A stretch of 64,000 bases of DNA from Perognathus longimembris pacificus (Eukaryota > Chordata > Mammalia > Rodentia > Heteromyidae): contig NC_063188.1 in NCBI RefSeq assembly GCF_023159225.1, forward strand, positions 37,376,021 through 37,440,020, given 5' to 3'. Shown in pieces: positions 45,543 to 58,397 of this stretch (position 1 is its first letter; the number at the start of each line of letters is the position of its first letter). Under the pieces are notes generated by a model. The model was not told the DNA's origin. It worked only from the letters and a program-made list of their open reading frames with translations, and searched no databases. Both the position numbers and the translations under genes were made by a program.

Positions 45543-45973
45543 TCCATTCATACTTCCTACAAAGTGTCAAAATTTGAAGGAAAAGCCGACAGAACTGAAA
45601 AAAATTCATTAGTAGAGTTGTTGAATTCAATACCTCCCCCAATCAATAGTTGATAAAAAAAAATAGGCAGAAAAGCAGTAAGGGTATAGTTGAGCTAAAG
45701 AAATCAACTTGCTCTGACTCTTGTTCTAATTTTTAGAACACTCCATCCAACAGAAGAATAACACTTTTCTCCCCCAAACTCCCAGAATATGTACTAAGGA
45801 GAGACCATGGTCTAGGCCACAAAAATGCACTATAGAACATGAATAATAGAAATATGCCAGGAATATGACTAAATTAAAAGTCAATAATGGAAAGATGGGT
45901 GGAAATGAAACATACTTCTAAATAGCACATGAACCAAAAAATGATTCTCAAGAGAAATGTAAAAATATTTGTG

Positions 45974-46382
45974 GGCTGGGAATGTGGCTTAGTGGTAGAG
46001 TGCTTGCCTGGCATTCATGAAGCCCTGGTTGGATTCCTCAGTACCACATAAACAGAACAAGCTGGAAGTGGCACTGTGGCTCAAGTGGTAGAGTGCTAGC
46101 CTTGAGCAAAAGGAAGCCAGCAACAATGTTCAGGCCCTGGGGCTGGGGATATGGCCTAGTGGCAAGAGTGCTTGCCTTGTATACATGAGGCCCTGGGTTC
46201 GATTCCCCAGCACTACATATACAGAAAATGGCCAGAAAAAAAGTGGCGCTGTGGCTCAAGTGGCAGAGTGCTAGCCTTGAGCAAGAAGAAGCCAGGGACA
46301 GTGCTCAGGCCCTGAGACCAAGCCCCAGGACTGGCCAAAAAAAAAAATGTTCAGGCCCTGAGTTCAAGCTGCAAGACTGGCA
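45974..46382 (+). mobile_element. IDL-Geo SINE, outer copy of a nested pair
   Basis: Halves at 45974-46139 and 46361-46382 join cleanly once the inner copy is removed. More diverged than the inner copy, as expected from the order of insertion. Confidence 0.92.
46140..46345 (+). mobile_element. IDL-Geo SINE, inner copy of a nested pair
   Basis: Inserted into an IDL-Geo of the same orientation; perfect duplication AATGTTCAGGCCCTG at 46125-46139 and 46346-46360, consisting of Geo sequence of the host copy. Confidence 0.95.
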
Positions 46383-46409
46383 ATATATATATTTGAATTA
46401 AAACTATTT

Positions 46410-46650
46410 TAGCCAGGTGCCAGAGGCTCATACCGGTCATCCTAACTACTCAGAAAGCTGAGATCTGAGGACTGCAGTTCAAAGCCAGCCAAGGCAGGAA
46501 AGTCTGTGAGACTCTTATCTCCAATAAAATACTCAGAAAAAGCTAGAAGTGAGATGTAGCTTAAGTGGTAGAGCAATGGCCTTGAACAAAATAAGCTCAG
46601 GGATAGCCCCAGGCCCAGGATTCAAGCTCTAGGACCCGCAAAAAAAACAA
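46410..46650 (+). mobile_element. B1-Geo SINE
   Basis: Forward full copy immediately after the nested IDL-Geo pair. Confidence 0.87.
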
Positions 46651-47344
46651 ACCCATAAGTTTAAAAATTATTTTACATGAATATATAATGTATCAATTGT
46701 ACAGGATGCAGTAAAATCAGTGCTTACAGAGTAATTTCTAGCTTAAATGCATATATGAGGAAAGTAGGTCTGAAATCAATAATCTAAGCATTTCTTTCAG
46801 AAACTAGACATGGAAGAGTAATTTAAGTTTAGAGCAAGCAGAAAAATAAAAAAAAGTAGAGAATAAATGAAAGAAATTGAGACCCTGAAAACAATACAGG
46901 AAATCAATGAAACCAAAATCTAGTTATTTAACAAGTTAAATAAAATTGTCCCATCCTTTGCCAGCCTATCCATAGAAAAGAAAGAGAGCACAAAATAACA
47001 ACATCAGGAATGAAAGTGGGGTTACCTCCACTGAGCCCATGCATGGACAGAAAGAAGATAATGAAGGAATGCTATAAACTAATGCAAATGAGATGGACCA
47101 ATTCTTTGAAACACAGACTACCAAAACTCATACAAAGAGCAATAACTTCAATATCTTTACATTTGTTAAATACATAGACACTATAAGATTTTACTAGCAT
47201 ATATATTCTTATCAAACTTTTACGGAAGGAATAGTGTCAGTTTCCCACAATCTAGTCCATCAACTAGAAGCAGATAAACACTGCCAGATGCATTCTATGA
47301 GGCCAGCATTGCCCTAACTCCCAAATTAAATAAAGATATTACAA

Positions 47345-47405
47345 GAGCTAGGGATGTAGCTCAGTGGTAGAAAGTTTGTCTAGCCCTGAGTTTTATCTCC
47401 AACAA
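47345..47405 (+). mobile_element. ID-like SINE fragment
   Basis: Forward: GGGATGTAGCTCAGTGGTAG with a good A box, then a degenerate 3' half. Confidence 0.6.
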
Positions 47406-48281
47406 GGCAAGAAGACAAGAAAAGAAACGTAGAAATCAATTGCTCTCATGAAAATAAGATATAAAAATCCTGAATAAATATTGCTAAGGCAAATCCAATA
47501 ATGTATTTGAAATTAGGAAGGGTTGTTCAAAAATTGAAAAGCAATCAATATAATTCACATTAACAGACTGAAATATTAAAGAAATCATATGACCATATCA
47601 TCTGATGCAGAAAAATTATTTGACAGAATTAAACACCAATTGAAAACACCAAACTAGAAAGTTCTAGAAACTTCTTCAGTTTGATAATGAACATCTTCAA
47701 AAAATATATAACTAGTATCATAGTTAATGGTGACAAAGTGAAAAATTTCCTCTTAAGGTCAGGAATAAAGAAGACATGGGTACCATTTTTCATTGCTCCC
47801 ATTAGACTTAATACTGGACATCATGACTAGCTCAATATGAAAAAAATGGAGATAAAAGTAATAGACTGGGAAGTGGGAAATAAAACTGTTTTATTTGTAT
47901 GTGCCCCGATTGCCTATGTAGAAAATACCAGAGAACAACTAACTCAGGGCTGCAAAGTTCCAGGAAAAAAGTTAATATACAAAAGATAACTGCTTTTCTA
48001 TTTACTCTACCAGCAATGAACAATTAAAATTAGAAATATCATTTATAATAGAAGTTCCTAAACACAGAATATGGAAAAGACCTTCTGATGTATTATAAAT
48101 ATATAAAAGTCCTTACTGAAAGAGATGGAGAAATACCTTGCTGACACAGGAAAATTTGAAAATGAGTGGAGTCTAAGAGCCAAACCAAAGGAACCACACT
48201 TAAAATTGATAAGATGTTTCCTACAAGGGTGTAGGTTAACAATTTGGAAACTACCATATATGCACATCAGACTGTAACAAT

Positions 48282-48400
48282 TTTTCCCTTTATTGTCAAA
48301 GTGAAGTATACAGGGGTTACAGTTTCATATGTAAGGCAGTGAGTACATTACTTATCCAACCTGTTACCTCCTCCCTCATTGTCCCCCTCCCCTCTCCCAG
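48282..48400 (-). mobile_element. Very short 3'-end L1 fragment
   Basis: About 120 bp of L1 3' UTR in minus orientation (TTTATTGTCAAAGTGAAGTA, then the C-rich tract CCCCCTCCCCTCTCCC). Flanks AGACTGTAACAATTTTT and AGAATGTAATAATTTTT form a target duplication with two mismatches, so this is a severely truncated insertion rather than a deletion remnant. Confidence 0.7.
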
Positions 48401-49149
48401 AATGTAATAATTTTTAAGATAGAAGTCAACAGGAGACATATTTCTCACACTTTGCATTATAAGGTTACACATAAGCAAGGGAAACCAGAATGATTCATGC
48501 AGTAACTGCAGTTGGAGACACCTTTATAAATTTATTAGTTTTATATAGATACAGATGATATTTGCACTTGTCTTTTCTTTGTAAGCACAAAGATATATAT
48601 GCAGTTATTACATATGCATCCATATGTATATTATATATGCATGTATGCTAAGTGAGAGGGCTACAAGTAATGACATCCCTATAGTAATGGGTAGCCTAGC
48701 CTCCAGAATTTTAATTTTTTAATTCTGTCTTCCATTAAAAGATACCAGGGCTTCTTGGAGAAATAAGGTAAGGCCAAGTATCGTACTGACAGAAAGTAGT
48801 AAAAATTCCCACAATGGCCAATAGAGAGATAATAATAAATTAAGATGCAAGTGACTGGGTATTGCCTTTACTCAGATAGGCAATATTGTAGTTAAAGAGA
48901 TATTTGACATTGTTATTGAGTCACAGTGTTGCTTTTATTCATCATGGTCTCCAGCTCACCAACAGTAGCAAGGACCTTAGAGAGGTATAGGATCCATGAG
49001 AAGACTTATAGCACCCAAGTGATGTGGCATTACCAAGGACAAAATGACACCTGCATCCCAGTTACCTGAGACCTCCTTCAGCCCTTTCCCAAGTGTCTCT
49101 CCACATACTGGTTCTGCTAGTGAGAGAAGATGGCAGGTGCCAGTCCAAC
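48401..49149. other. Unassigned DNA
   Basis: AT-rich, no open frame or repeat recognised. Confidence 0.5.
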
Positions 49150-49240
49150 ACATCCCACATATCCAGTGCTTCATTTAATCTTCTCCATAGCCCTGGAAGG
49201 CAAGTTTTAGCCCCATTTCATAGGTAAGTCTGTCCCTTAC
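49150..49240 (+). mobile_element. MIR element
   Basis: AGTGCTTCATTTAATCTTCT then GCCCCATTTCATAGGTAAG, a partial MIR. Confidence 0.6.
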
Positions 49241-49340
49241 AGCCATGGATCTATTAACTGTTAGCTGATTCCTCCAGTTTGAAGTTCCACAGATAAAGCA
49301 ACTTTGCCCTATTGCTTCAGACCCTGAATACAATCATTTT

Positions 49341-49540
49341 TTTTTTTTTTGCCAGTCCTGAGGTTTAAACTCAGGGCCTGGGCACTGTCCACGATCTTCT
49401 TTTGCTCAAGGCTAGCACTTTATCACTTGAGCCATAGTGCCACTTCCGGCCTTATCTGTTTATGTGGTTCTGAGGAATCAAACCAGGGCTTCCTGCATGC
49501 TAGGCAAGCACTCTATCACTAAGCCGCATTCCTACCCCCC
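49341..49540 (-). mobile_element. IDL-Geo SINE
   Basis: Reverse dimer; target duplication TGAATACAATCATTTT with one mismatch at 49325-49340 and 49541-49556. Confidence 0.9.
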
Positions 49541-49899
49541 TGAATAAAATCATTTTTAAGTTTCTCCACTGCTTTCAGAAGCTCATCAGATGTTTTCTTT
49601 TATTGCTTATATATCTTCTTGCTTTTGTCTTTCATCATTTTTATGACAAAAGTAACATTTTGAAGAGACAGTGGAAAAATAAATGAGAAGTCATTCATTG
49701 ATAACAATTGTTAACCTTCTATTGAACATTGATTCCAGAGTTCTTTTCTTTACATAGATTACTGAATACATACTGTTTTCAGTTTCGAAGTAAGCAACTA
49801 CTGTTCTGAAAGTTGTTTTAAATTTTACAGTGCACTATAGACATTTTTTCATGGAACAAATGAAAATCTGCTACTGAAACTTTCAAGGTTGCAATTAGA

Positions 49900-50623
<724 letters not shown>

Positions 50624-50790
50624 TGGCTTTGAAGCCAAAGTGGTAAGAAAGTTTGTGAGGTTCCCATCTCCCCACAAACTCCAGAAGTTGAACTGTGGCT
50701 CAAGTGGTATATAGCTCCAGTCTTGAGAGAAAAAGCTAAAGCATAGCACCTAGGACCTAAGTTCAAGCACCAGTACTCACCCCCCCCCCC
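50624..50790 (+). mobile_element. 5'-truncated B1-Geo SINE abutting the TCEAL4-like pseudogene
   Basis: Begins within the B1 head (GAAGCCAAAGTGGTAAGAAA) exactly where the first two codons of the pseudogene should be. A C-run at 50780-50790 ends it. Confidence 0.75.
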
Positions 50791-50995
50791 CAATAGAATC
50801 AGAATTAAGTCAGAATTGTGACATAACCAATAGTTTTATTAGAACATTTTCTCTATAATCTGTGTATTTTGATAAGCATTAATTTGAAAAAAATTATTCT
50901 TGACCAAAAGGTAAAGGTAAAGTCATTCAATTTGCTGTGGTTAGTTACATGGTTGAATCAGAAAGGCTAATTCACTATATCTCCATTCTGTAGGT

Positions 50996-51284
50996 TTTTG
51001 TTGCTGTTTATGCTGGTCCTGGGGCTTGAGTTCAGGGGCCTGCGTGCTGTCCTAGAGAGTTTTTGCACATTTTTTGTTTTTTGTTTTTGTTTGTTTATTT
51101 TTTCTTAAGGCTAGTGCTCTGCCTCTAGAGCCACAGCTCCATTTCCAGCTTTTTTTGTGTGCTTAATTGGAGATAAGAGTCTCACAGACTTTCCTCCCCA
51201 GGCTGGCTTTGAACCATAGTCCTTAGATCTCAGTCCCCTGAGTAGCTAGGATTACAAGAGTGAGTCACCAGTACCTGGCTGCTC
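50996..51284 (-). mobile_element. B1-Geo SINE
   Basis: Reverse copy with a T-rich insertion (51066-51104) in the Geo part. Confidence 0.87.
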
Positions 51285-52110
51285 TGTTTTGTTTATATAA
51301 GTCATCCTATCAGATGTGAAGTTGTATCTCATTTCCTAAATGATGAATGATGTTGAGCTTTAGGAATCTGTATCTATTTTTTTGAAAAATAGCAATTCAA
51401 ATCCTTTGCGTATTTTTTAAACTGGAATGTAGAGGTTCTTTATATATTCTCAATTTTAACTCCTATGAGATATATGACATGTAAATATTTTCTCCTGTTC
51501 TATTGATTGCCTTTCCACTGTGTTGATAGTGTCCTTTGATGAAAGTTTTCATTTTGGTGAACTTCTATTTATCTTTTTGTTTGCTTGTGACGGCTTCTTT
51601 TGGTATCTTATCCAATAATTAATTGTCAAATTTAAAGTATGAAGCCTTTACCTTGGGTTTTCTTCTAAGTTTTATAGTTTTAACTTTTATGTTTGGGTCT
51701 TTGTTCTCCTTTGAGTTACTTTTTCCCCAATCCTGGGGCTTGAACTCTGGACCTGGGCACTGAGCTTCTTTTGCTCAAGGTTAGAACCCTACCACTTGAG
51801 CCACAGTGCCAGCTTTTTTGTGTGTGCTTAATTGGAGATAAGAGTCTCATAGACTTTCCTCCCCAGGCTGGCTTTGAACCATAGTCCTTAGATCTCAGTC
51901 CCCTGAGTAGCTAGGATTACAGGAGTGAGCCACTGGTCCCTGGCTTGAGTTAATTTTTGTATATTTTTTACCAGGGAAAGGTTGAACTTTATTCTTTGGC
52001 AGGTGAGTATCCACTTTTCTTAACACATTTATTGAACGACAAAAGACCATCCTTAATTTGTTGAATAATGCTGACACATTCTTCAAAAACGGGTTTAATA
52101 GTACAGTTAA
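51285..52110 (-). mobile_element. Ancient L1 ORF2 fragment split by a SINE
   Basis: Antisense ORF2 remnants at 51285-51721 and 51947-52110 (TTCATTTTGGTGAACTTCTA, AACACATTTATTGAACGACA). A B1-Geo at 51722-51946 interrupts it. Confidence 0.6.
51722..51946 (-). mobile_element. B1-Geo SINE
   Basis: Reverse copy in ancient L1; very similar to the one at 50996 in its head (GTGTGCTTAATTGGAGATAA). Confidence 0.88.
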
Positions 52111-52129
52111 AAGCAAGGAGCTCCAGTGC

Positions 52130-52375
52130 TCTGTTGCATGGTAGGGAAACTATATATGTAGCAACAAGTTTTATACTTCAGAATAAATGAGAAGAGAAAA
52201 TTTTATATGTTCACAAAGAAATGATAAATGCACAAAATGATTATTCTGCTGATCTGATCATTGATACCCTAATCCTGTCATTACCATAGTGTGTAAATCC
52301 TGAACTGTCATATTATATTCCACAAATATGCACAATGATTATATGTTAGATAAAAATAAAATAAATCTTAATAAT
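52130..52375 (+). mobile_element. Ancient L1 3' end
   Basis: Plus-strand 3'-UTR-like end: CTGATCTGATCATTGATACC, CCACAAATATGCACAATGAT and an A-rich tail, the pattern of old mammalian L1M 3' termini. Confidence 0.5.
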
Positions 52376-52805
52376 AATGATTTACAGTGAATTATCTAGT
52401 GGAAAATGTGGTTATACTTTCATTGTGACCTTTTTTATTTTAATAGGCTTAATTCGGGTGTGGTCATGACATAAGAATCCAAGATCTTGGAACTGCAGAA
52501 AAAAGAGGCAGTTATAGGTAGGTACATGGGAACAAGAGTCAGGAACTTGCCTTAATCTCAGTGCCTGAGCCTTTACTTTGAAGGAATGAATCAATCCTGG
52601 CTGCCAAAACCAGACACATGAGGAAAAGGGTGACATCAATCAAGATGAATTATGAATTAATTTGTTGAATGGCAACTCCTTTGTACACTACTTAACGATA
52701 ATAAAAGTATAATTCTAAAAATTGGTTATATCAAGGAGTCAAGTCAATGGGAGCATGGTACTAGATTGAATGCCAATGTTCCAGACTCCATGCCATCTGC
52801 TTCAC

Positions 52806-53248
52806 TCTTTTTTTGTTTGTTTGTCTGTCACAAAGCTTGATCTCAGGGCAGGGATACTGTCCCTGAACCTTTTTTTTTTTGCCAGTCCTGGGGCATGGAC
52901 TCAGGGCGTAAGCACTGTCCCTAGCTTCTTTTTGCTCCGGGCTAGCACTCTACCACTTGAGCCACAGCACCACTTCTGGCTTTTTCTGTTTATGTGGTGT
53001 TGAGGAATCGAACCCAGGGCTTCATGCATCCAAGGCAAGCACTCTACTGCTCAGCCATATTCCCAGCCCCCAAGCCTTTTTGCTCAAGGTTAGTGCTCTA
53101 CCACTTGGACCCACAGTTCCACTTCTGGATTTTGCGGTTAATGGTTAATTAGAAGTGTGGCATGGGTTTTTCCTGCCTGGGCTGGCTTTTCACCACTATT
53201 CTTAGATCTCAGCCTTCTGGGTAGCTAGGATTATAGGCATGAGCCACC
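52806..53248 (-). mobile_element. B1-Geo SINE split by an IDL-Geo
   Basis: Halves 52806-52869 and 53072-53248; host sequence continues across the insertion. Confidence 0.85.
52870..53071 (-). mobile_element. IDL-Geo SINE nested in a B1-Geo SINE
   Basis: Reverse dimer lying between the two halves of a B1-Geo; the host resumes with CCTTTTTGCTCAAGGTTAGTG. Confidence 0.88.
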
Positions 53249-54252
53249 AGTGCCTGGTCAGTTTTATTTCTCCCTTTTTGCCATGTCATTTTGTTCAAGT
53301 GGTCTTTATGAAGCAGATAATTCATGCTATAAAACAGTTCTGGGAATATAGATATGATGGGGACCCTAAAGTAGTTTCTGAGAAAAAACTCTTAAATGGT
53401 AATAGGAAAATGTAGGGTTCCAGAGACTTCCGGTCATGGGGAGCAGCATGTTCAAAGGCCAAGGAATAGGAAGTAACTTGGTCCTTTTGGGATGTTGAGT
53501 GAGTGTGGGAAGGGGTGTGGTTCCACATGAGAGTAAGGAGGAGGGCATGGTCCAGAGTGCCCACGCCCCAACACGCAAAGGCTCATGTGCAACACTCTGG
53601 TAAGGCACTGGGAGTTAGCACATAGGCCTGGTCCCCCTTGCTTTAGGCAGCCTGAAATATATTGGACATGGAAGATAAAAATGCCACTTTCAGAGTTGAA
53701 CATCAAGGTGAACATCCACACCATATGGGTGTGGGATTCTGTTCTACTGAAGTAAGAGAACATTAGATTTTCATTATGGAATCCTATCCTTGGTCTAGCA
53801 ATGGTGGTGATGAAGATATTTAACAGGCTGGCTGAAGTGAATAAGGAATAACAGAAAGGTGCTCCCCCATAGACTTCAGGTCAGGCTATCAGCTCTACTA
53901 AGGTAGAACAGGTCACTATAAAACATGGTTCCAGTTCCCTCACATAAGTCTGAAACAAGCTGCAACGCATAGAAATTGTTTTGCTTGTGACAAAGGTCCA
54001 TATAGCCCCATGGTATTTTCCTTATTATAATCATACCAAATCACAGTTCTTGGCTATTTTGTTATTCTTAACAGATACTATTCACCAAAGTCTAAGATTT
54101 TCCCTCAACAAGCTATAATTTGGAAGGAACACAGAACATATTCATTTAAATTGTAGCTATAGGACTTTATTTTCTGCATTTTGACATCATAAACTACATG
54201 GAGTTAATTAGCATTCAGAATTCAATGTTTAATAGAACCAAGAGTTAGATAA

Positions 54253-54253
<1 letters not shown>
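53249..54253. other. Unassigned DNA
   Basis: Single-copy-looking, with a slightly GC-richer patch at 53400-53640. Open frames there overlap on one strand without family resemblance. Confidence 0.5.
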
Positions 54254-54294
<41 letters not shown>

Positions 54295-54530
54295 TTGTGC
54301 AGGTTTTGGGGCTTGAACTCAGGATCTGGGCACTGTTTCTGAGCTTTTTTTGCTTAAGTCTAGTGCTCTATCACTTGGGCCACAGCTTTACTTCCAGCTT
54401 TTTTTGGTGGTTATTTGAAGTTAAGAGTCTCAAAGACTTTCCTGCCCAGCATGGCTTTGAACCATGATTTTCAGATCTCAGCCTCTTGAGTAGCTAGGAT
54501 TATAGACATAAGCCACTGGTACCTAGCTTA
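54254..54530 (-). mobile_element. B1-Geo SINE with (GT)n tail
   Basis: Reverse copy; (TG)19 at 54254-54292 precedes GCAGGTTTTGGGGCTTGAAC. Confidence 0.88.
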
Positions 54531-54710
54531 TTTATTTTTAAATTACCAGGTTGGAATTATAGAATAACACTAGTTTTATAATCTTCTTCATATAACAAGA
54601 TACAAGCTTTTGAAGTTATGCTCAGTTAAAGTAAAATTCACTCTTTTTAGTGAGTCTGTGAGTCTAGCCAAATGCTTACAGTCACGTAATCACCACCACA
54701 ATCAAGATAT

Positions 54711-55045
54711 AAACAGGGTGGTCGTGGTGGCTCATGCCTGTAATCTTAGATGCTTAGACGGTAGAGATTGAAAAGATTGAAGTTCAAAGCTAGCGCAGGC
54801 AAAAAATGTTTGTGTGACTCCATCTCAGCACAAAAAGATGAGCTCGGTGAAATATGCTTGTCTTCTCAGCTATGTAGGAGATGTAAAGGAGGAGAATTGC
54901 AGTCCAGGCTGGCCTGGACAAAAACAAGTAAGATAGGATCTGAAAACTAAAGAAGAAAGGGCTAAGGGCCTGGGTTCAGTAGTAGAACACTAACCTAGTA
55001 AGTGGAAGCCCCTGTGTTCAAACCCGGTGCCACCAAAGGAAAAAT
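54711..55045 (+). mobile_element. Trimeric B1-B1-ID composite SINE
   Basis: Best-preserved example: GTGGTGGCTCATGCCTGTAA (first B1), GAATTGCAGTCCAGGCTGGC (second B1), GGGCCTGGGTTCAGTAGTAG...CTGTGTTCAAACCCGGTGCC (ID). Confidence 0.7.
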
Positions 55046-55313
55046 GTAATAAAATTTTGAAAATGTAATGAAATTGCAACAGTTTTGTTGTACCAAAAAC
55101 TTCCCCTATGCGTCTTTATAGTCCTCTTATTTGCTCCACCATAACTATGGTTAGGACATACTTGTATTCTGAACATCCCCCAAATAGCTGTAGGGTTTTC
55201 TTTTAGATGTGTTCTCTATGTTTTTATTTCTGTGAAGACGTTCTCTTTGATGCATGAATTAATTAGATAAGTATTAGTTTTTTAAGTCCTTAGACCCTCC
55301 TTCTGAGGTTCTT

Positions 55314-55520
55314 TTTTTTTTTTTTTTGCCAGTCCTGGGGCTTAGACTCAGGGCCTGAGCACTGTCCCTGGCTTCTTTTTGCTCAAGGCTAGCACTCTGC
55401 CACCTGAGCCACAGCGCCACTTCTGGCCCTTTTCTGTATATGTGGTGCTGGGGAATCGAACCCAGGGCCTCATGTATATGAGACAGGCACTCTTGCCACT
55501 AGGCCATATTCCCAGCCCCC
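55314..55520 (-). mobile_element. IDL-Geo SINE
   Basis: Reverse full dimer; perfect target duplication CCTTCTGAGGTTCTT at 55299-55313 and 55521-55535. Confidence 0.93.
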
Positions 55521-55843
55521 CCTTCTGAGGTTCTTGATTTCTAATTGTATTCATTGCTGTCAAATTGCACATTCTGTATGATTTTAATTCTTTCAGTTTG
55601 TTATAACCTTTTTATAATCCAGGCTAATTGTTTTTTTAAATGAATGTACCATGTGCATTTGAAAAGTATATATTCTGCTGTTTGTAGGGAGAATGCTCTG
55701 TAAATGTCAATTTGACCTAGGTGGTTGAGATATTGTTCAGTTCATCCATAACCTTTTTGACTTTTGATCTACTAACTCTATGTATTATCAAGAGAGGAGT
55801 GTTGAAGTCCTCCATTATAATTTTAGACTTCCTTCATATCTTT

Positions 55844-56051
55844 TTTTTTTTTTTTTGGCCAGTCCTGGGGCTTAGACTCAGGGCCTGAGCACTGTCCCTG
55901 GCTTCTTTTTGCTCAGGGCTAACACTCTACCACTTGAGCCACAGTGCCACTTCTGGCCGTTTTCTGTATATGTGGTGTTGGGGAATTGAACCCAGGACCT
56001 CATGTATAGGAGGCAAGCACTCTTGCCAGTAGGCCATATCCCCAGCCCCAG
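55844..56051 (-). mobile_element. IDL-Geo SINE
   Basis: Reverse full dimer in ancient L1; target duplication CCTTCATATCTTT at 55831-55843 and 56052-56064. Confidence 0.93.
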
Positions 56052-56329
56052 CCTTCATATCTTTCAAAGTGAATTTCTGTTTTACATAAACTTATACATA
56101 GTACATATATATACATACATATATATATACATGTACATTTAGAATTTTCATGCTCTTAGTTAGCTGACTGACCTTTATTATTTCTGGTAATGTTTTTCTA
56201 CTTTAAAATCTACACTGTTTGATAATAGGAACATGCTAGCTTTTTTGAAAATCAGTATTTGCCTGATATACCTTCATCCATCCTATTATTTACCTATATA
56301 ATTCTATTTACTTTCAATGAGTTTCTTTT

Positions 56330-56398
56330 TCTGTGAGTGCTAGGTCCTTGTGTATGACAAGTCAGTACTCTACTACTAAGCTACACCCCACAGCCAAA
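56330..56398 (-). mobile_element. ID-like SINE fragment
   Basis: Reverse: GCTAGGTCCTTGTGTATGAC...ACTACTAAGCTACACCCC. Confidence 0.55.
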
Positions 56399-56435
56399 AA
56401 CGAGCTTCTTGTAGGCACCTTATTATCTGATCTTT

Positions 56436-56670
56436 GTTTATTTGTGGTCATAGGGGAGGAATTCAGGGCCTGTGTGCTGTCCCTGAGCATTTTTTTCTGC
56501 TCAAAGCTAGTTTTCTACCACTTGAGTCACAGCTCCACTTTCAGCTTTGTGGTGGTTATCTAGAGATAAGGTTCTCACAGATTTTCCTGCCCATCTGGTT
56601 TGAATGGTGATCCTCGTACCTCAACCTCTTAAGTAGCTAGGATTGCAGGTGTGAGCTACTGGTATATGAC
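56436..56670 (-). mobile_element. B1-Geo SINE
   Basis: Reverse full copy within ancient L1. Confidence 0.85.
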
Positions 56671-56953
56671 TTAGTTTGACTATTTTTTGTTACTTTTGAT
56701 CAATTCTGATAATGTCAACTATTCGTTTGTGTATTTACTTTTAATGCACTTGTTGGTATGTTTTAATTTAGGTCCTCTACTTTGTTAGTCTTTCATTTTC
56801 CCCACAGCTTTTCATTACCTGTTTCTCCTTTCTTAGATTTATTTGAGCACTTTTTATTGGCCCACTGTAGTTCAGCTATTGTGATTTTGAAAACAGCATC
56901 CATGGATTACACACAGGCAAATTCATCCTACCACAAATTAAGAGTAAGTTATG

Positions 56954-57158
56954 GGGTTGGGAATATGGCCTAGTGGCAACAGTGCTTGCCTCCTATACAT
57001 GAAGCCCTGGGTTTGATTCCTCAGCACCACATATATAGAAAACGTCCAGAAGTGGCACTGTGGCTCAAGTGGCAGAGTGCTAGCCTTCAGCAAAAATAAG
57101 CCAGGGACAGTGCTCAGGCCCTGAGTCCAAGGCCCAGGACAGGCAAAAAAAAAAAAGA
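56954..57158 (+). mobile_element. IDL-Geo SINE
   Basis: Forward full dimer with a pure A-tail; possible short duplication AAGAGTAA at its ends. Confidence 0.9.
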
Positions 57159-57293
57159 GTAATGATGAAAAATAATTCTATGAAGTTCTTGAAAGCAAAG
57201 AGTTCAGGAATTCAAGGTCAGTTTAGGTATAATAATGTCACAAAATTGTGTTTCTTTATTTTAGAAAGGTGATGTTGTAAAAACTTTATCACT

Positions 57294-57523
57294 GGTCCGG
57301 CACATGTGGCTCATGTCTGTAATCCTAGCTATGCAGGAAGCTGGAATTTGAGGATTGTGATTCAAAGCCAGGGCTGGCAGGGAAGTCCATGAGACTTACC
57401 TCCAATTAGCCATCAAAAAGCCAGAAGTAGAGCTGTGGCTCAAATGGTAGAGTACTGTTCTTGAGCAAAAAGCTCAAGGATAGCACCCAGGCCCAGAATT
57501 CAAGTCTCAGGATAGGCACATGT

Positions 57524-57562
<39 letters not shown>
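57294..57562 (+). mobile_element. B1-Geo SINE with (CA)n tail
   Basis: Forward copy; CAGGATAGGCACATGTG runs into (CA)18 at 57525-57561. Confidence 0.88.
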
Positions 57563-57563
<1 letters not shown>

Positions 57564-57790
57564 TGCCATTATAATTATTAACGCATTGACTATATAATGT
57601 AATGGGATTCACTGGGACATTTTCACACATGTACATCAGTACATTTCATTCATACATGTGCATCAACCATCTCCATTCATCCTTCTTACCATCTCCAGTC
57701 ATCCTTCTTTTGCCCTGTTCTTCTTCCTCCTCCTGGCTCACTTCCCAGTCCCTAATAGTATCTTTTCTACTTTTGGGTTATCTTCCTTTC
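57563..57790 (-). mobile_element. Possible L1 3' end
   Basis: TAATGGGATTCACTGGGACA and the following CATTCATACATG are like the antisense of rodent L1 3' ends; a related stretch lies at 58398-58550. Weak assignment. Confidence 0.35.
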
Positions 57791-58397
57791 ATTCTTTTTT
57801 TTTTTGGTTAAAGAAATACAATTTAGAACACTACTTGTATATACTAGTTTTATAAACATTAATTTTCTACCTTTCAACATTTTTTTCCTCCCAAGAAAAC
57901 ATCTAATTTATCTGACTGAGCATTTTCTGCTATAACCACCTTACAAACAATTCACATAACTTTCCTACTCAACATTTTTGGCCTCAGAGGCTGAATTTAA
58001 TTTTTATTATTATTGTCTTCACCATCACCACCAACCAAACCCAAAATAAAAAAAATTTGCTAAGTGAGTACCCATGAAGAAGTGCAAAATGCCTAGTCCC
58101 AAGACCTCATGGCCCATTATCTATGTAAGAAAAGGTCACTACTTATCTCATTATCTTCTCAACCCCAAGGATATCTTTTATATACTTAAAAAAAACAACT
58201 GTCAACAGCAGCATACGAGAATTTGAATGACATAAATGCAGTGCATATGGTATATGTATTTGTAGTCCACTTCAGAGGCCCAAACCCTTGTCAGATGAAT
58301 GAAAACATTATTCCCAAGAAACAAGTTTGTTTTTTTTTTAAGGAGAAAAGAGTTTATTGCCAAACCAGGCTACTGCCTGGAAAAAAGTTCCAATCCA

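Larger units (their letters stand above)
42041..48265 (+). mobile_element. Ancient L1 remnants between younger insertions
   Basis: A-rich plus-strand DNA with L1-like blocks: ORF1-like at 42680-43130 (TTGCAGCAGAATTCTCAATA), ORF2 RT-like at 45730-45970 and 46650-48265 (TGCAGAAAAATTATTTGACA, GAAATCAATGAAACCAAAAT). Interrupted by at least eight SINEs and the truncated L1 at 43934. It may be more than one element. Confidence 0.6.
55535..56950 (-). mobile_element. Ancient L1 ORF2 5' region, interrupted
   Basis: Antisense endonuclease-region DNA at 55560-55830, 56060-56320 and 56680-56950 (AAGTATATATTCTGCTGTTT, AGAGGAGTGTTGAAGTCCTC). An IDL-Geo at 55844-56051, an ID remnant and a B1-Geo sit within it. 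Confidence 0.6.

Noticed and set aside
56954..57030. tRNA-like sequence with A and B boxes
   Set aside because: It is the ID-derived head of a SINE with no intact tRNA fold and occurs many times in the window; the same holds for the other ID-like units.
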